From CAZSNT01 sp964607765 (lineage in GTDB: Bacteria > Verrucomicrobiota > Lentisphaeria > Oligosphaerales > JABHEG01): a DNA stretch of 57,294 nucleotides. The stretch is from contig CAZSNT010000049.1 in NCBI GenBank assembly GCA_964607765.1, positions 1-57,294 of the forward strand, in the 5' to 3' direction. The notes beneath the pieces are model-generated. The model had not been told where the DNA came from and did no database searches. It saw nothing but the letters and a program-made list of their open reading frames with translations. Positions 34,343 to 43,200 of this stretch are shown piece by piece; the first letter of the stretch is position 1; each line of letters opens with the position of its first letter. The position numbers were made by a program, and so were the translations under genes.

Positions 34343-35581
34343 TCAGTGGCTGCCGGAGCCCCGTGTCTCTCGCCGATCGTCCGCGCGTGCGCCCTTGGTC
34401 AGCAGGGCAACGGCTCCCATAACGATCGCCAGTATGGCCGTGCCCAGCAGAATGATGGGCAGCCTGCTGGCGCCCTTACCGGCATCGGCCTGTTCCTCGG
34501 CCGATTGTTCCTTCAGTGCGTCTTCACTTTCGCGAACGCGGCTCCGCGCGTCTTCGACCAGTTGGTGGAGTTGCTCAGGATCCGCGTCCGCGAGTGCCTG
34601 GTCATAGGCCAGCAGGATTGACTGCTTGGCGTCCACCAGGGCTTTGGCGAACTCGAGCTCCAGCTCCCGGTTTTTGGTCAGCATGGCGTTCATCTCATCC
34701 GGGATACGCCAGGAACGCACCTGCATCTGGAGAAGCACATCCCTGTCATCGATCGTGACCGGGACGGGCACGGTCGAGATGTTCTCGGTAGGCACCTCCG
34801 GGAATGGCGGCCGGGCCAGGGACCACACCTTTGAGGCGACGAGCACAACCACTGCCGTGCATATCACCATGCCGAACATCAGCGTGCTACGTTGCACAGT
34901 CTCTCGCGTCTCGTCCAGAGCCTGGGTTATCTGGGCAAGACGGCTGTCCAGGTCCCTGAGCTGCGCCGCTGCCGGCTCGCCCGCTGCCTCAGCGGCTCGT
35001 GGCGGGGGCACCCAGCAAGCTCGCGCCTCGCCATTCACCCAGAAAGTGCCCACATTGACGATTCCCGTTGGCGTGTTGGCAAGAATCGCGATGTCGCTGC
35101 TGACCGGGTCGATGACAAGACCGAACTGTTCCGGAGCACCGAAAAAATTGCTCTGCACAAAACGGTCCATGTCAGAAAACTGGACCCCGAAAGAAGGGTG
35201 CGAGTGGTACCAGCCGACGATGGACTCGTCGGGGAACTGCCGGTCCAGCGTCCGGTGAATCTCACTCCACGTCTCCTGAGTGTAGGTTACGTGCTGGCTC
35301 CCCTGCCGCACCGACGTCCCGCGGATGGCAGCGCTTACCGCGACATGCAGCCCCTCATCATCCTCACAGACGCGTCCCACCAGGACGCCGCACACCTCTT
35401 CGGACAGAGACGCCTTCGCGTGCGCGGCCACATTATCCAGCGCGACGGCTTCCATGGCGATGCGTAACGGCGCGCGCGTGTCCCGGGGGCCCGGGAAAGG
35501 GGCAGGATGTGCTGTGCGGGCTGTGTGCCACTGCTCGACGTCCAGGTCGGCTTCGCGTCTGTCGTCTGCTGATGCGCTCAT
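34343..35581 (-). CDS. JAB/JAMM-domain metallopeptidase with two membrane helices
   Basis: This 412-residue protein has a JAB/MPN domain at about 40-185 with the complete JAMM signature: Glu62 in SEEVCGVLVG and HSHP (126-129) followed by Ser136 and Asp139 in FGVQFSDMD. Such enzymes remove or process ubiquitin-like proteins. After it come a short coiled coil (about 205-232), a membrane helix (234-254), an outside region of 75 residues with a second coiled coil (300-365), and a final helix (374-396). The JAB domain should face the cytoplasm. It starts at ATG 35581, 36 bases after the E1 stop, with a poor ribosome site. It probably acts as a membrane-tethered deconjugase or precursor peptidase for the adjacent Ubl. 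Confidence 0.9.
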   Translation of the reverse strand: MSASADDRREADLDVEQWHTARTAHPAPFPGPRDTRAPLRIAMEAVALDNVAAHAKASLSEEVCGVLVGRVCEDDEGLHVAVSAAIRGTSVRQGSQHVTYTQETWSEIHRTLDRQFPDESIVGWYHSHPSFGVQFSDMDRFVQSNFFGAPEQFGLVIDPVSSDIAILANTPTGIVNVGTFWVNGEARACWVPPPRAAEAAGEPAAAQLRDLDSRLAQITQALDETRETVQRSTLMFGMVICTAVVVLVASKVWSLARPPFPEVPTENISTVPVPVTIDDRDVLLQMQVRSWRIPDEMNAMLTKNRELELEFAKALVDAKQSILLAYDQALADADPEQLHQLVEDARSRVRESEDALKEQSAEEQADAGKGASRLPIILLGTAILAIVMGAVALLTKGARADDRRETRGSGSH

Positions 35582-35617
35582 GCTTACCGCTTTCGCTGCG
35601 TCTGTCTACGTCTCAAC

Positions 35618-36799
35618 CTATGACAAACCGTGGCTGATAAAGGCATCCCCGGCCAGCTCGATGCCGAGGTACTCCGTGCCGTGCCGCGCCCACACGATGT
35701 CCCACCTGGGCAGGCCGACTGACAGCGGTGTCATCGACAGCAACTCAGTGTCATCAGGACCAATACGGTGTAACAGCGACGGGGTCCGCTCGGCATTGCA
35801 CGACTGACACCACGCATCATCGCTGGACACCTCGACAAGAGGCCGGAAGGCTGCAGTGGTCGAGCCGCACCCCGGGCACGACAGTGACGTGACCAGTTCA
35901 CGACTGAACTCCAACTCCGTCAATCCGCCGAGAGCGCGCTCCGCAACGGCCCAGATACGCTGGAACGGCGTGGCTTCCGAGCCGAGGTCCGGGAAGCGGC
36001 TGGCCGGCGGCGCGTCTTCATGCCATGGGCAGTCCGGATTGATAGCGTAGGCGATGGGGTAAGACTGGTGCATGCCCCCGTCGAAGAAGAAGCCGTTGCC
36101 GAGGAAATCGTCACGGCCGTGCAGCAGCTTGACCGCTTCCTGTACCTGAATCCCGGCGATCACCGAAGCCGTGGTCGGCGTGGTCGGCGTGCCGCGTTCC
36201 TGTATCGCCCTGCGTGCCAGCAGCGAACACGAGCGCCGCCGGTTCAGCAACTCCCAATCAACCTTCCCCATAGTGCATTCGTAGCAGGCGCTCGACGGCG
36301 GGGAGAAGCCCCGGACGATGCCCTGCAGCACCTCGATGCCGCCGTCGATCCAAGGCGTGCCGACCTGGGCACAGGCGGAGTTGATGAAGACCCGTGCCTC
36401 GCGGTTGTCCAGGGCGCCGAGAACAACGTCAGCCCAGCGGAAACACCCCAGCCCGAGAGTCCCGAGCACGTTGCCGCACAAGGGAAGGGCCGTGATGTCC
36501 GGGAAAATGTCCGTGGCGGCCCGAGCCGCGCGCACCGCTTTGAGCTCACCTTCATCCTCGGCCCGGTACAGAACCGAGCGACTCAGGTTGCTCAGCTCGA
36601 TGCGGTCCATGTCCGCGATGATGACATGCCCAACGCCCAGAAGCGCGAGGTTCTTGATGATCTCGTTCCCGAGAGCTCCCGCGCCCACCACAAGCACTTT
36701 CGCCTGGGAAAGCAGGGCCTGGTCCCACCACTCGATGGCCTCGAGTCGGGCGAAACGCCCCTCGTTCAGGTTCACGGGAGCAGGTGAACGGCTTGCCAT
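35618..36799 (-). CDS. E1-like ubiquitin-activating enzyme (ThiF/UBA fold)
   Basis: This 393-residue protein carries the adenylation core of ThiF/MoeB/E1 enzymes: GAGALG (39-44), the DMDRIELSNLSRSV segment (63-76) with the nucleotide-contacting Asp, Asn and Arg, and ALDNREAR (129-136). A CYEC pair (172/175) precedes RRSCSLL, whose Cys191 fits the catalytic thioester Cys of eukaryotic E1s, and TPTTASVIAGIQVQEAVKLL follows. The C-terminal region adds a probable zinc knuckle, Cys308/311 with Cys331/334, not seen in minimal ThiF. It should adenylate the Ubl C-terminus, form a thioester, and pass it to the E2. ATG 36799 shares its A with the Ubl stop (TAATG), so the two proteins are made together. 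Confidence 0.92.
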   Translation of the reverse strand: MASRSPAPVNLNEGRFARLEAIEWWDQALLSQAKVLVVGAGALGNEIIKNLALLGVGHVIIADMDRIELSNLSRSVLYRAEDEGELKAVRAARAATDIFPDITALPLCGNVLGTLGLGCFRWADVVLGALDNREARVFINSACAQVGTPWIDGGIEVLQGIVRGFSPPSSACYECTMGKVDWELLNRRRSCSLLARRAIQERGTPTTPTTASVIAGIQVQEAVKLLHGRDDFLGNGFFFDGGMHQSYPIAYAINPDCPWHEDAPPASRFPDLGSEATPFQRIWAVAERALGGLTELEFSRELVTSLSCPGCGSTTAAFRPLVEVSSDDAWCQSCNAERTPSLLHRIGPDDTELLSMTPLSVGLPRWDIVWARHGTEYLGIELAGDAFISHGLS

Positions 36800-37074
36800 T
36801 ACCGCGCTCCTGCCGTGATCTCAGGTTGGATCCGCAACTCATCTCCCTCGCGGACCTTCGCCGTCTCGAGAGTCTCGCGGTCCATCAACTGACGTCCCGT
36901 GGCGCGATGGTGCAGCTTGTAGCTCATGATCTGACCGTCGGGGCTGTTGAGCGGCAGGTTGAGCTTCTCCACCAGCAGGACCATGATGCGATCCACGGTC
37001 ACGTCGTCGGGCGCCTGCACCTCGCAGCCCTTGCTTCCGGAAACATCGGTTATTCGAACACGGATATCAGCCAT
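36799..37074 (-). CDS. YukD-like ubiquitin-like protein
   Basis: This 91-residue protein has the beta-grasp pattern of ubiquitin: a first strand IRVRITDV, a helix TVDRIMVLLVEKLNL, then YKLHHRATGRQLMDRETLETAKVREGDELRIQP, close to the YukD/EsaB group of Ubls from type VII secretion loci. The C-terminus ends in ITAGAR, without the Gly-Gly seen in ubiquitin. Position next to E1, E2 and JAB genes makes a conjugated modifier likely; the JAB peptidase could trim Ala-Arg to leave a terminal Gly88 or Gly89-like end, which is speculation. GGAGGAA precedes ATG 37074. No ESX-type secretion genes are seen here. Confidence 0.88.
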   Translation of the reverse strand: MADIRVRITDVSGSKGCEVQAPDDVTVDRIMVLLVEKLNLPLNSPDGQIMSYKLHHRATGRQLMDRETLETAKVREGDELRIQPEITAGAR

Positions 37075-37157
37075 CTGTTGCTTCCTCCAGTCCCGAGATG
37101 ATCTTCTTCAGCGACTCCCGGCGCAGCGCGTACCCGGGCATGCTCTTCACGGCGGCG

Positions 37158-37670
37158 CTACCGCGACGTCATCGCCCCCGCGACACACATCACACACCAA
37201 GTCACCGCATACAGCGCATGTACCCCGACAAGGGGCCAGATGTACCAGGGATTCTTCAGGTGCTTTTCCAGCGACGCCAACGAACAGAAAAGGCCCCCAA
37301 CAGCGGCTGCAGTCATCAGGAGCCCCCCCGCAGTTGCGCCCAGAACAAAGACGCTCGCCCAGGCCGCAGGGAATCCCAACAGAAAGAGCCCGGCCAGAAC
37401 CACAAACACTACCCGCTGCGGCGTCATTCCGGCGACGTCGCGCTTACCGGCGCAGGCAGGGCAGACCGACAGTTCATTGGGCAGGCTGAACGAACAGACC
37501 CGGCACATGGGCTGGCGACACACCCGACACTCCCCAGTCGCCTCGACACCGGGATGATCCACGCAGCAGTTGCCGGCCGCTGCAGCGCTCGCACCGGCCG
37601 CTACCGGCCGCAGAATTCGGAGACCGCCCTCGCAGTTGTCCCCCGGCGAGCGCTGTTGCACGTCACTCAT
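37158..37670 (-). CDS. B-box-like zinc-finger membrane protein 2
   Basis: The 170-residue protein has a B-box-like finger (Cys36-x2-His39-x8-Cys48-x2-Cys51-x4-Cys56-x2-Cys59-x10-Cys70-x2-Cys73), then three or four membrane helices (about 86-131 and 143-166). The finger has nearly the same spacing as that of the gene directly upstream, so the two are paralogues. In eukaryotes B-box fingers pair with RING fingers in TRIM E3 ligases; here the RING is encoded four genes downstream. ATG 37670 is chosen because it begins three bases past the upstream stop and a coding change precedes it. It lies 83 bases before the Ubl gene. Confidence 0.75.
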   Translation of the reverse strand: MSDVQQRSPGDNCEGGLRILRPVAAGASAAAAGNCCVDHPGVEATGECRVCRQPMCRVCSFSLPNELSVCPACAGKRDVAGMTPQRVVFVVLAGLFLLGFPAAWASVFVLGATAGGLLMTAAAVGGLFCSLASLEKHLKNPWYIWPLVGVHALYAVTWCVMCVAGAMTSR

Positions 37671-37672
37671 CT

Positions 37673-38059
37673 TCACAAGCCCTTGTAAAGGAGATTGACT
37701 ACGCCCATCAGGAGCCCGATCGCCGACACGCATGCAGCACCCACGGCCACACCCCATCCCGTCATCCGCGGATTTGCCTTGATTTCGTCCAACGCCTTCT
37801 TGGCGCTGATCATAGCGGCGATCGCCAGCGGAATGGTGAAGATGACGAGTCCCGCGAACGCGCAGATCGCAGCGGATTTCGCGTTACTGTTGAAGGTCAG
37901 GTTGATGGGGTACAGGGGTGGCTCTTCCGTCGCCAGGCACTTGCACGACTCGCAGTACTGAATGCCGCTCACCGTGACCAGGCACTCGTTGCAGAAGGCC
38001 TCGGCGCAGGCCGAACAACGCTCCACCGCTGCTACGTCATCATGATTGAAGCAGTACAC
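37673..38059 (-). CDS. B-box-like zinc-finger membrane protein 1
   Basis: This 128-residue protein begins MYCFNHDDV and has a B-box-like finger: Cys3-x2-His6-x8-Cys15-x2-Cys18-x4-Cys23-x2-Cys26-x9-Cys36-x2-Cys39. Two membrane helices follow (about 62-84 and 100-125) with a KKALDEIKANP loop between, like DUF4190-type proteins. GTG 38059 has GGAGGGG seven bases upstream; the frame is open to 38527 through the divergent gene's leader but the extra part is not protein-like. It is the first gene of the minus-strand ubiquitin-like operon and ends two bases before the next start. Confidence 0.75.
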   Translation of the reverse strand: MYCFNHDDVAAVERCSACAEAFCNECLVTVSGIQYCESCKCLATEEPPLYPINLTFNSNAKSAAICAFAGLVIFTIPLAIAAMISAKKALDEIKANPRMTGWGVAVGAACVSAIGLLMGVVNLLYKGL

Positions 38060-38150
38060 GACGACACCCCTCCAGCATGCACCACGGCTACCCTGCACCA
38101 CGATAGGGAAACGTCTCCCCCTCCGAGGGCGATCCTGACTTCCGGGATTG

Positions 38151-38178
38151 AATTTACCCGCCCATCGGCATGATGCAA
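38151..38178 (-). promoter_or_regulatory. Possible promoter of the ubiquitin-like operon
   Basis: On the minus strand TTGCAT (38178-38173) and TAAATT (38156-38151) are 16 bases apart, about 92 bases upstream of the first gene start at 38059. Matches are 3/6 and 4/6, so this is only a candidate in the 234-base divergent gap. Confidence 0.25.
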
Positions 38179-38293
38179 TACCAACGCGCACTGAGCGTGC
38201 TGCCCACTTGCCTCCTGATCGATTCCGGGCTATTGTCCCGCGTTGATTGGGAGTCTCAACACCACTACCCGAAGCCGGAGGAGAGGAGGGGAA

Positions 38294-39466
38294 ATGCCCC
38301 AGACACGATGCCCCCACTGTGGATTCGAAACCGCTGTCGACGAGGAACACATCGGTGCTTTGGCCGGGTGCCCCGAGTGCGATGGTGAGTTCGAGGTCGT
38401 CGCGCTCAAGTCGGAGAAGCGGAAGCGCGTCATGAAGGTCCCGGCGCGCTCGAAGCCACGGGAACCGGCTGACGACAACCGGAAGCTGACCCGCGAAGAG
38501 GAGAAACTGCTGAAGAAGGCCACGCACGCGGGCCGCAATCTGGCCGTGTTGGCCGTGCTGTTTACGTTTGGGGCTGTCGCGATGGGCATGGTCATGACCA
38601 CGACGAAGGGGAGCAGCGAGCCGGCCCTGTTCATCGGTCTCGCAGCCTCCGCGGGAACAGCCGCGGTCGCGCTGTGGATTCTGGCGTCCGCCGCGAAGAA
38701 GGGCAGTGTCGGCGCGATCACAATCGTGTACGGGCTCTACGGGACCTATATGGCGCTCAACCTGTGCTCAGTCTTCCTCCTGTTCTCGCGTGATCCCGAG
38801 AAGGCAGGAGAGGCAGTCGGAGCCACGGTGGGGAAAATGCTGATTCCCCTCCTCGTCCTGATCGCGCTGAATGACAGCAGGAAAGTCCTGATTGGGATAC
38901 GCGACAAGGGCCTCACAAGCCGAGTTTTCACAGGCGTGCCGAACGCCACGGCCGTCGTCCTCGCGGGAGTCATGCTCGGTGTAGCGACTTTCACACCGTT
39001 TGCGCTGGGGATCAAATCGGGGGTGGACCAGGCAAAGACGGCAGAGCGCAACCAGAGCTTCGTGGGAGAAGTGAACGCCATCACCCAGAAGGAAGAGGCC
39101 GTTTTCCTGGCCAGCCTGGGTGAGTACATGTCCGCGCCAGGACCGGACCTGTACCGGCGTGTGAACGGTGAACTGCTTGCGCTGCGTACTCGTGTCGAGG
39201 GGATGCGTGACCAATGCACCGCAGACGGGCACGGGGTACGCTTCGCGCCGGCTCTGGGCAAGTACCTCGAGGCTATCGATCAGTGGAAAAGGGGCGTGCA
39301 ACTGGTGAGCTCGGACAGTGTGCAGCAGATCCGTCAACAGGTCCCGGGAAAGGGACTCGTCGTTGTCGCCGCGTTCAGGCATCTTGAGGAAGCGCAGAAG
39401 CACTTCGAGCTGGGAGATGAGCTGAAACAGGCGGCGTTCGAAGCATTCAACAAGGCGCTGCGCTGA
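38294..39466 (+). CDS. Zinc-ribbon polytopic membrane protein
   Basis: The 390-residue protein starts with a zinc ribbon (RCPHCGFETAVDEE ... CPECDGEFEVV), then four or five membrane helices (about 84-105, 113-130, 140-160, 174-190, 213-235) and a soluble helical C-terminal domain of about 150 residues (AERNQSFVGEVNAITQKEEA). GAGGAGGGGA precedes ATG 38294. It is divergent from the ubiquitin-like operon across 234 bases, so it may share control with it. No catalytic motif is seen. Confidence 0.7.
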   Translation: MPQTRCPHCGFETAVDEEHIGALAGCPECDGEFEVVALKSEKRKRVMKVPARSKPREPADDNRKLTREEEKLLKKATHAGRNLAVLAVLFTFGAVAMGMVMTTTKGSSEPALFIGLAASAGTAAVALWILASAAKKGSVGAITIVYGLYGTYMALNLCSVFLLFSRDPEKAGEAVGATVGKMLIPLLVLIALNDSRKVLIGIRDKGLTSRVFTGVPNATAVVLAGVMLGVATFTPFALGIKSGVDQAKTAERNQSFVGEVNAITQKEEAVFLASLGEYMSAPGPDLYRRVNGELLALRTRVEGMRDQCTADGHGVRFAPALGKYLEAIDQWKRGVQLVSSDSVQQIRQQVPGKGLVVVAAFRHLEEAQKHFELGDELKQAAFEAFNKALR

Positions 39467-39569
39467 CGCCTCCGTCCCGTGGCAGGGAATGGGGGGTGGA
39501 ACGCAAGCTCAAGACGTGGGATGCAGGCAGCAGGGACATTGCGGCAGGCATGACAATGGGAGAAGAGAA

Positions 39570-39755
39570 GTGAAGAAGATCCTCGGTGCATTGGTGGGAC
39601 TGTCGGGCGTAGCGTTGCTTGGGTGGATCGCCTACTGTTACTTAACGGGACAACCGGAGGCCAAAGAGTACAGCCCGGTCATGCCTCTTGGCATCTCGGT
39701 GGCTTTCATTTTTGTCGGCGCCAAGTGGATGGGGCTCGTTGGGGACAAGGAGTAG
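39570..39755 (+). CDS. Small two-helix membrane protein
   Basis: This 61-residue protein begins at GTG 39570 (GGGAGAAG upstream) with KKILGALVGLSGVALLGWIA, a short polar loop TGQPEAKEYSPV, and a second helix ISVAFIFVGAKWMGLVG. Nearly all of it is membrane-embedded. It lies 10 bases before the response regulator gene. Function unknown. Confidence 0.6.
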   Translation: MKKILGALVGLSGVALLGWIAYCYLTGQPEAKEYSPVMPLGISVAFIFVGAKWMGLVGDKE

Positions 39756-39765
39756 CCGGGTCCAG

Positions 39766-40206
39766 ATGGACAGCATACCGGGAAACGCTACAGGGCTCGA
39801 CATCCTCGCTGTCGACGACATCTCCGAGAACCTGCGTCTGCTTGAGGCCCTGCTGACCCGCGACGGTCACCGCGTCCGTACGGCGGCCAGCGGCAGAGAC
39901 TGCCTCGATGCCGTGGCGCGCGGCAAGCCCGATCTGATCCTGCTTGACATCATCATGCCGGAAATGGATGGCTTCCAGGTCTACCGGCAGCTGAAGATAG
40001 ACGATGACACCAGGCACATCCCCGTGATCTTCGTCACCGGATCGGTCAACCCCCTGGATGCGGCGACTGCGCGGGAACTTGGCGCCGCAGGCTACATCAC
40101 GAAGCCTTTCTGCTCGAAGGAACTGCGCGACATGGTCCGGTCAAGGGGAGAGCTTTGCCGGAGTCCGGGCTGGGGGCTCAGGCACGTCCTTCGAGCAGAG
40201 GCCTGA
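39766..40206 (+). CDS. Single-domain response regulator (CheY-like)
   Basis: The 146-residue protein is one receiver domain with all key residues: Asp17/Asp18 in AVDDISEN, phospho-acceptor Asp61 in LLDIIMPEMDG, Thr91 in FVTGS and Lys113 in YITKPF. There is no output domain, so it may relay phosphate or bind a partner. ATG 39766 is chosen because the receiver fold begins right after it; the frame extends to 39688. It converges on the hybrid histidine kinase with 3' ends overlapping by 29 bases, and the two may form a phosphorelay since the kinase ends in an HPt domain. Confidence 0.85.
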   Translation: MDSIPGNATGLDILAVDDISENLRLLEALLTRDGHRVRTAASGRDCLDAVARGKPDLILLDIIMPEMDGFQVYRQLKIDDDTRHIPVIFVTGSVNPLDAATARELGAAGYITKPFCSKELRDMVRSRGELCRSPGWGLRHVLRAEA

Positions 40207-43200
40207 GCTCCTGTTCCAGGCGTTCCGTTTTCCGTAGCAGATCGGCCAGCGCCGCGTCGACGCCTTCCGTAATGCCGTGCCGTCCCATCTCCTGCAGCAC
40301 GAACGCTGCTTGCTGCACGGTATCGTCACCGAAGATCGACACGGCGCCTTTGAGCGCGTGGGCCGCATGGCCGTAGAGCTCGCAGTCATGCTGTTCGACT
40401 GCCGTGGTCACGTCGGCGAGCATTTTCGGGAGTTCTTCCAGGAACACCTCAATGATGTGTCTGAGGAAGGCTTCGTCGCCGTCAAGGCTCTCGAGGACGG
40501 CATCCGTGTCGACGTGAGGGGCGCGTTCCCCGGCGGGGCGTTCTGCCGGCTGGGCGTCTCGGTCCTCCTGCGGGAGCACCTGTTCAACGGCCTCAAGGAA
40601 CTTCTTCCGGTCGAGCGGTTTGGTTACGTAGCCGTCCATTCCTGCCTCGAGGCAGCGTTCGCGGTCGCCTTTCATGGCGTGCGCTGTCATGGCTATGATC
40701 GGCACGTCGTTCCGGAGTACTCCCGAGGCCGGGTCGCGTATGTGGCTGACGGCTTCGAAACCGTCCATTACCGGCATCTGCACGTCCATGAGCACCACGT
40801 CGACACGTTCGGTCTTCAGCAACTCCACGGCCCGTGCGCCATTCTCGGCGGTCACCACGGTGTGCCCGCGGCCCTCCAGCACATGTACGGCGAGCTCACG
40901 GTTGATCGCGTTGTCTTCGGCCAGCAGCACACGCATGGGGCTCGCGTCCGGTGCTGCAGCGCCTGCTCTCGCCGGCGTCTGGCGTCCGGCCTCGCCGCCG
41001 CGCTTCAGCTCCATGAGCCGCACCACCTGCGTGCCCAGCGTCAGAAGCACGGCGTCGAGCAGTTCGGACTGCTTCACAGGTTTGATCAGGTAGCCTGCGA
41101 CGCCGAGCTCGCGGGCGCGTTTGACGTCGTCCGGCCGGGATGCGCTGGTCAGCATGATGATGTCCGTGGCGCAGTAGCGCGAGTCAGCGCGCAGGCGCTC
41201 AGCCACATCGAAGCCGCTGACATTCGGCATATTGCAGTCGAGGAAGACCAGCGGGATGCGCTCGCCAGCCTGGCTTGCACGCTCCATGGCGACCATCGCC
41301 TCGATGCCGCCGGGCGCCGAGAGCGGGAGCATGCCCCAATTCCGCAGCACTTCCTGCAGAATGGTGCGATTGGTCTCGTTGTCGTCGACAACCAAGGCCC
41401 TGAGCCCCTTGAGTTGCTCAGGAATCACGCGCGCTTCCTGAGCAATTCTCTCTTCGCCTTTGCTTCTGCCCAGGCTGGCGCAGAAATGGAATACTGCCCC
41501 CGGGCCTCCCGGCCCGGCGGCGGGGTTCGGGCTCTCGATCCACAGCCGCCCGCCCATCAGGTCGATCAACTGCACACAGATGGCCAACCCCAGACCCGTA
41601 CCGCCGTATTCCCTGGTCGTTGACGTGTCCGCCTGCGAGAACGGTTCGAGGATCTTCGCCTGCTTCTCTTCAGGCACGCCGATCCCCGAGTCGCTGACGC
41701 TCACGTGTAGGACCACGTTCTGTTCCGTGCTCGACTCCAGCGACACGTCCACCACAATCTCGCCGTCCGCGGTGAATTTGACGGCATTGTTGACCAGGTT
41801 GGTGATGATCTGATTCACACGACCAAGGTCCCCGAGCAGCGCATCCGGGACGTCCGGAGCAACGCGGTAGGCGAGTTCGAGTCCCTTCTGCTCCGCGCGG
41901 TTGGCAAGGGCACGCAACGTGTCGGCCAGCCCGTCGCGCAGGCGGAAATCGACCGTCTCGAGCTCCAGCTTTCCCGCCTCGATCTTGGAGAAGTCCAGAA
42001 TGTCATTGAGCAACCGCAGCAGTGCGTCCGCCGACGACTGCACCGTTTCCAGGAAGTGTCGCTGCTCGGGCGTCAGCTCTGTGTCGAGTGCCAGCCCGGT
42101 CATGCCGATGATGCCGTTCATCGGCGTTCGGATTTCGTGACTCATGTTTGCCAGGAACTGGCTCTTTGCCACGTTGGCTTCTTCTGCGCGTGCTGCCATC
42201 TCTCTTGCCAGCTCGGTCGCCTGCTGCAACTCCTCTTCGGCCTTTTTCTCGGCGGAAATGTCTCGCACGGTCGCCTGCACAAAGACCTCGTCGCCAAGCT
42301 GCACGCGTGTCAGAAGGACTGTTGCGGGGAAGACCTGCCCGTCGATGCGTTTGTGCGCCCACTCAAACAAGTGACTCCCTTCCTCCATGGCTGTCGCAAT
42401 CATGGTCTGGGCCTTCTCGGACGAGGGCTCCTCGTCAGGTTGGTGTTCGGGTGAGAGTTCCCAGGGCCCCAGCGTTGTGAAATGGGCGCTGTCGTCTACT
42501 CCGAACAGCCTGACACAGGCAGAATTGCACGATGTGAATCGCCAGGACGGCGGCGCGAGGGTCATGATGGCGTCGTGCGAGCTCTCGAACAGGGTCCGGA
42601 ACCGCTCCTCGCTGTTCGTCAGCGCAGCCACTGACGCTTCGCGTTCTGCAATCGCTGATGCGAGCCGTTTCTCTGCGTGCCCCGCGGTTACACTGACCAG
42701 CAGCAGGATAAGCCCGGCGCCGCCGAGGAGCGCGGCCATCGGCAGTAAGCCCTCTCGCATTGCCCTCAGCCGGTCGTCGGACGCGTCTCGCATGACAATG
42801 ATGTCCGCCGTGCTGCGGCCGGACACGTCCCTGACCGCGAAGCTGCCGCATAGCCACCGGCGCCCATCGGCGCGCAACGGCATGATGTCCTGACGTCTGC
42901 CGGCTGTCAGAAGCCCGGGCAATCCTGGCGGGATCTTGTCAACAGTCTGATTGACGACAACGAACGAGTCGTAGGTGTGCCAGTCGCCGGAGAGCCCCAG
43001 CGCAGCACGTCCTCTCTCGAAGTTCTCACGCGTCGTGGCATCTTTGTGCAGGGCCGTGATCAGGTCGCAGGAGACATTCTCCGCAAGTTCCCTGGCCAGG
43101 GCCTCGATCTCCTTGCCGAGCTCCAGGTATCCGACAATCTGGCCCGCGATACGCCACGGCCGGACATAGCGCAGCGTGAACGTGCCCAGCGGGCCCACCT

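Noticed and set aside
36799..37074. Type VII secretion locus suggested by the YukD-like protein
   Set aside because: No WXG100 proteins, EccC ATPase or other ESX components; the neighbours are conjugation enzymes.
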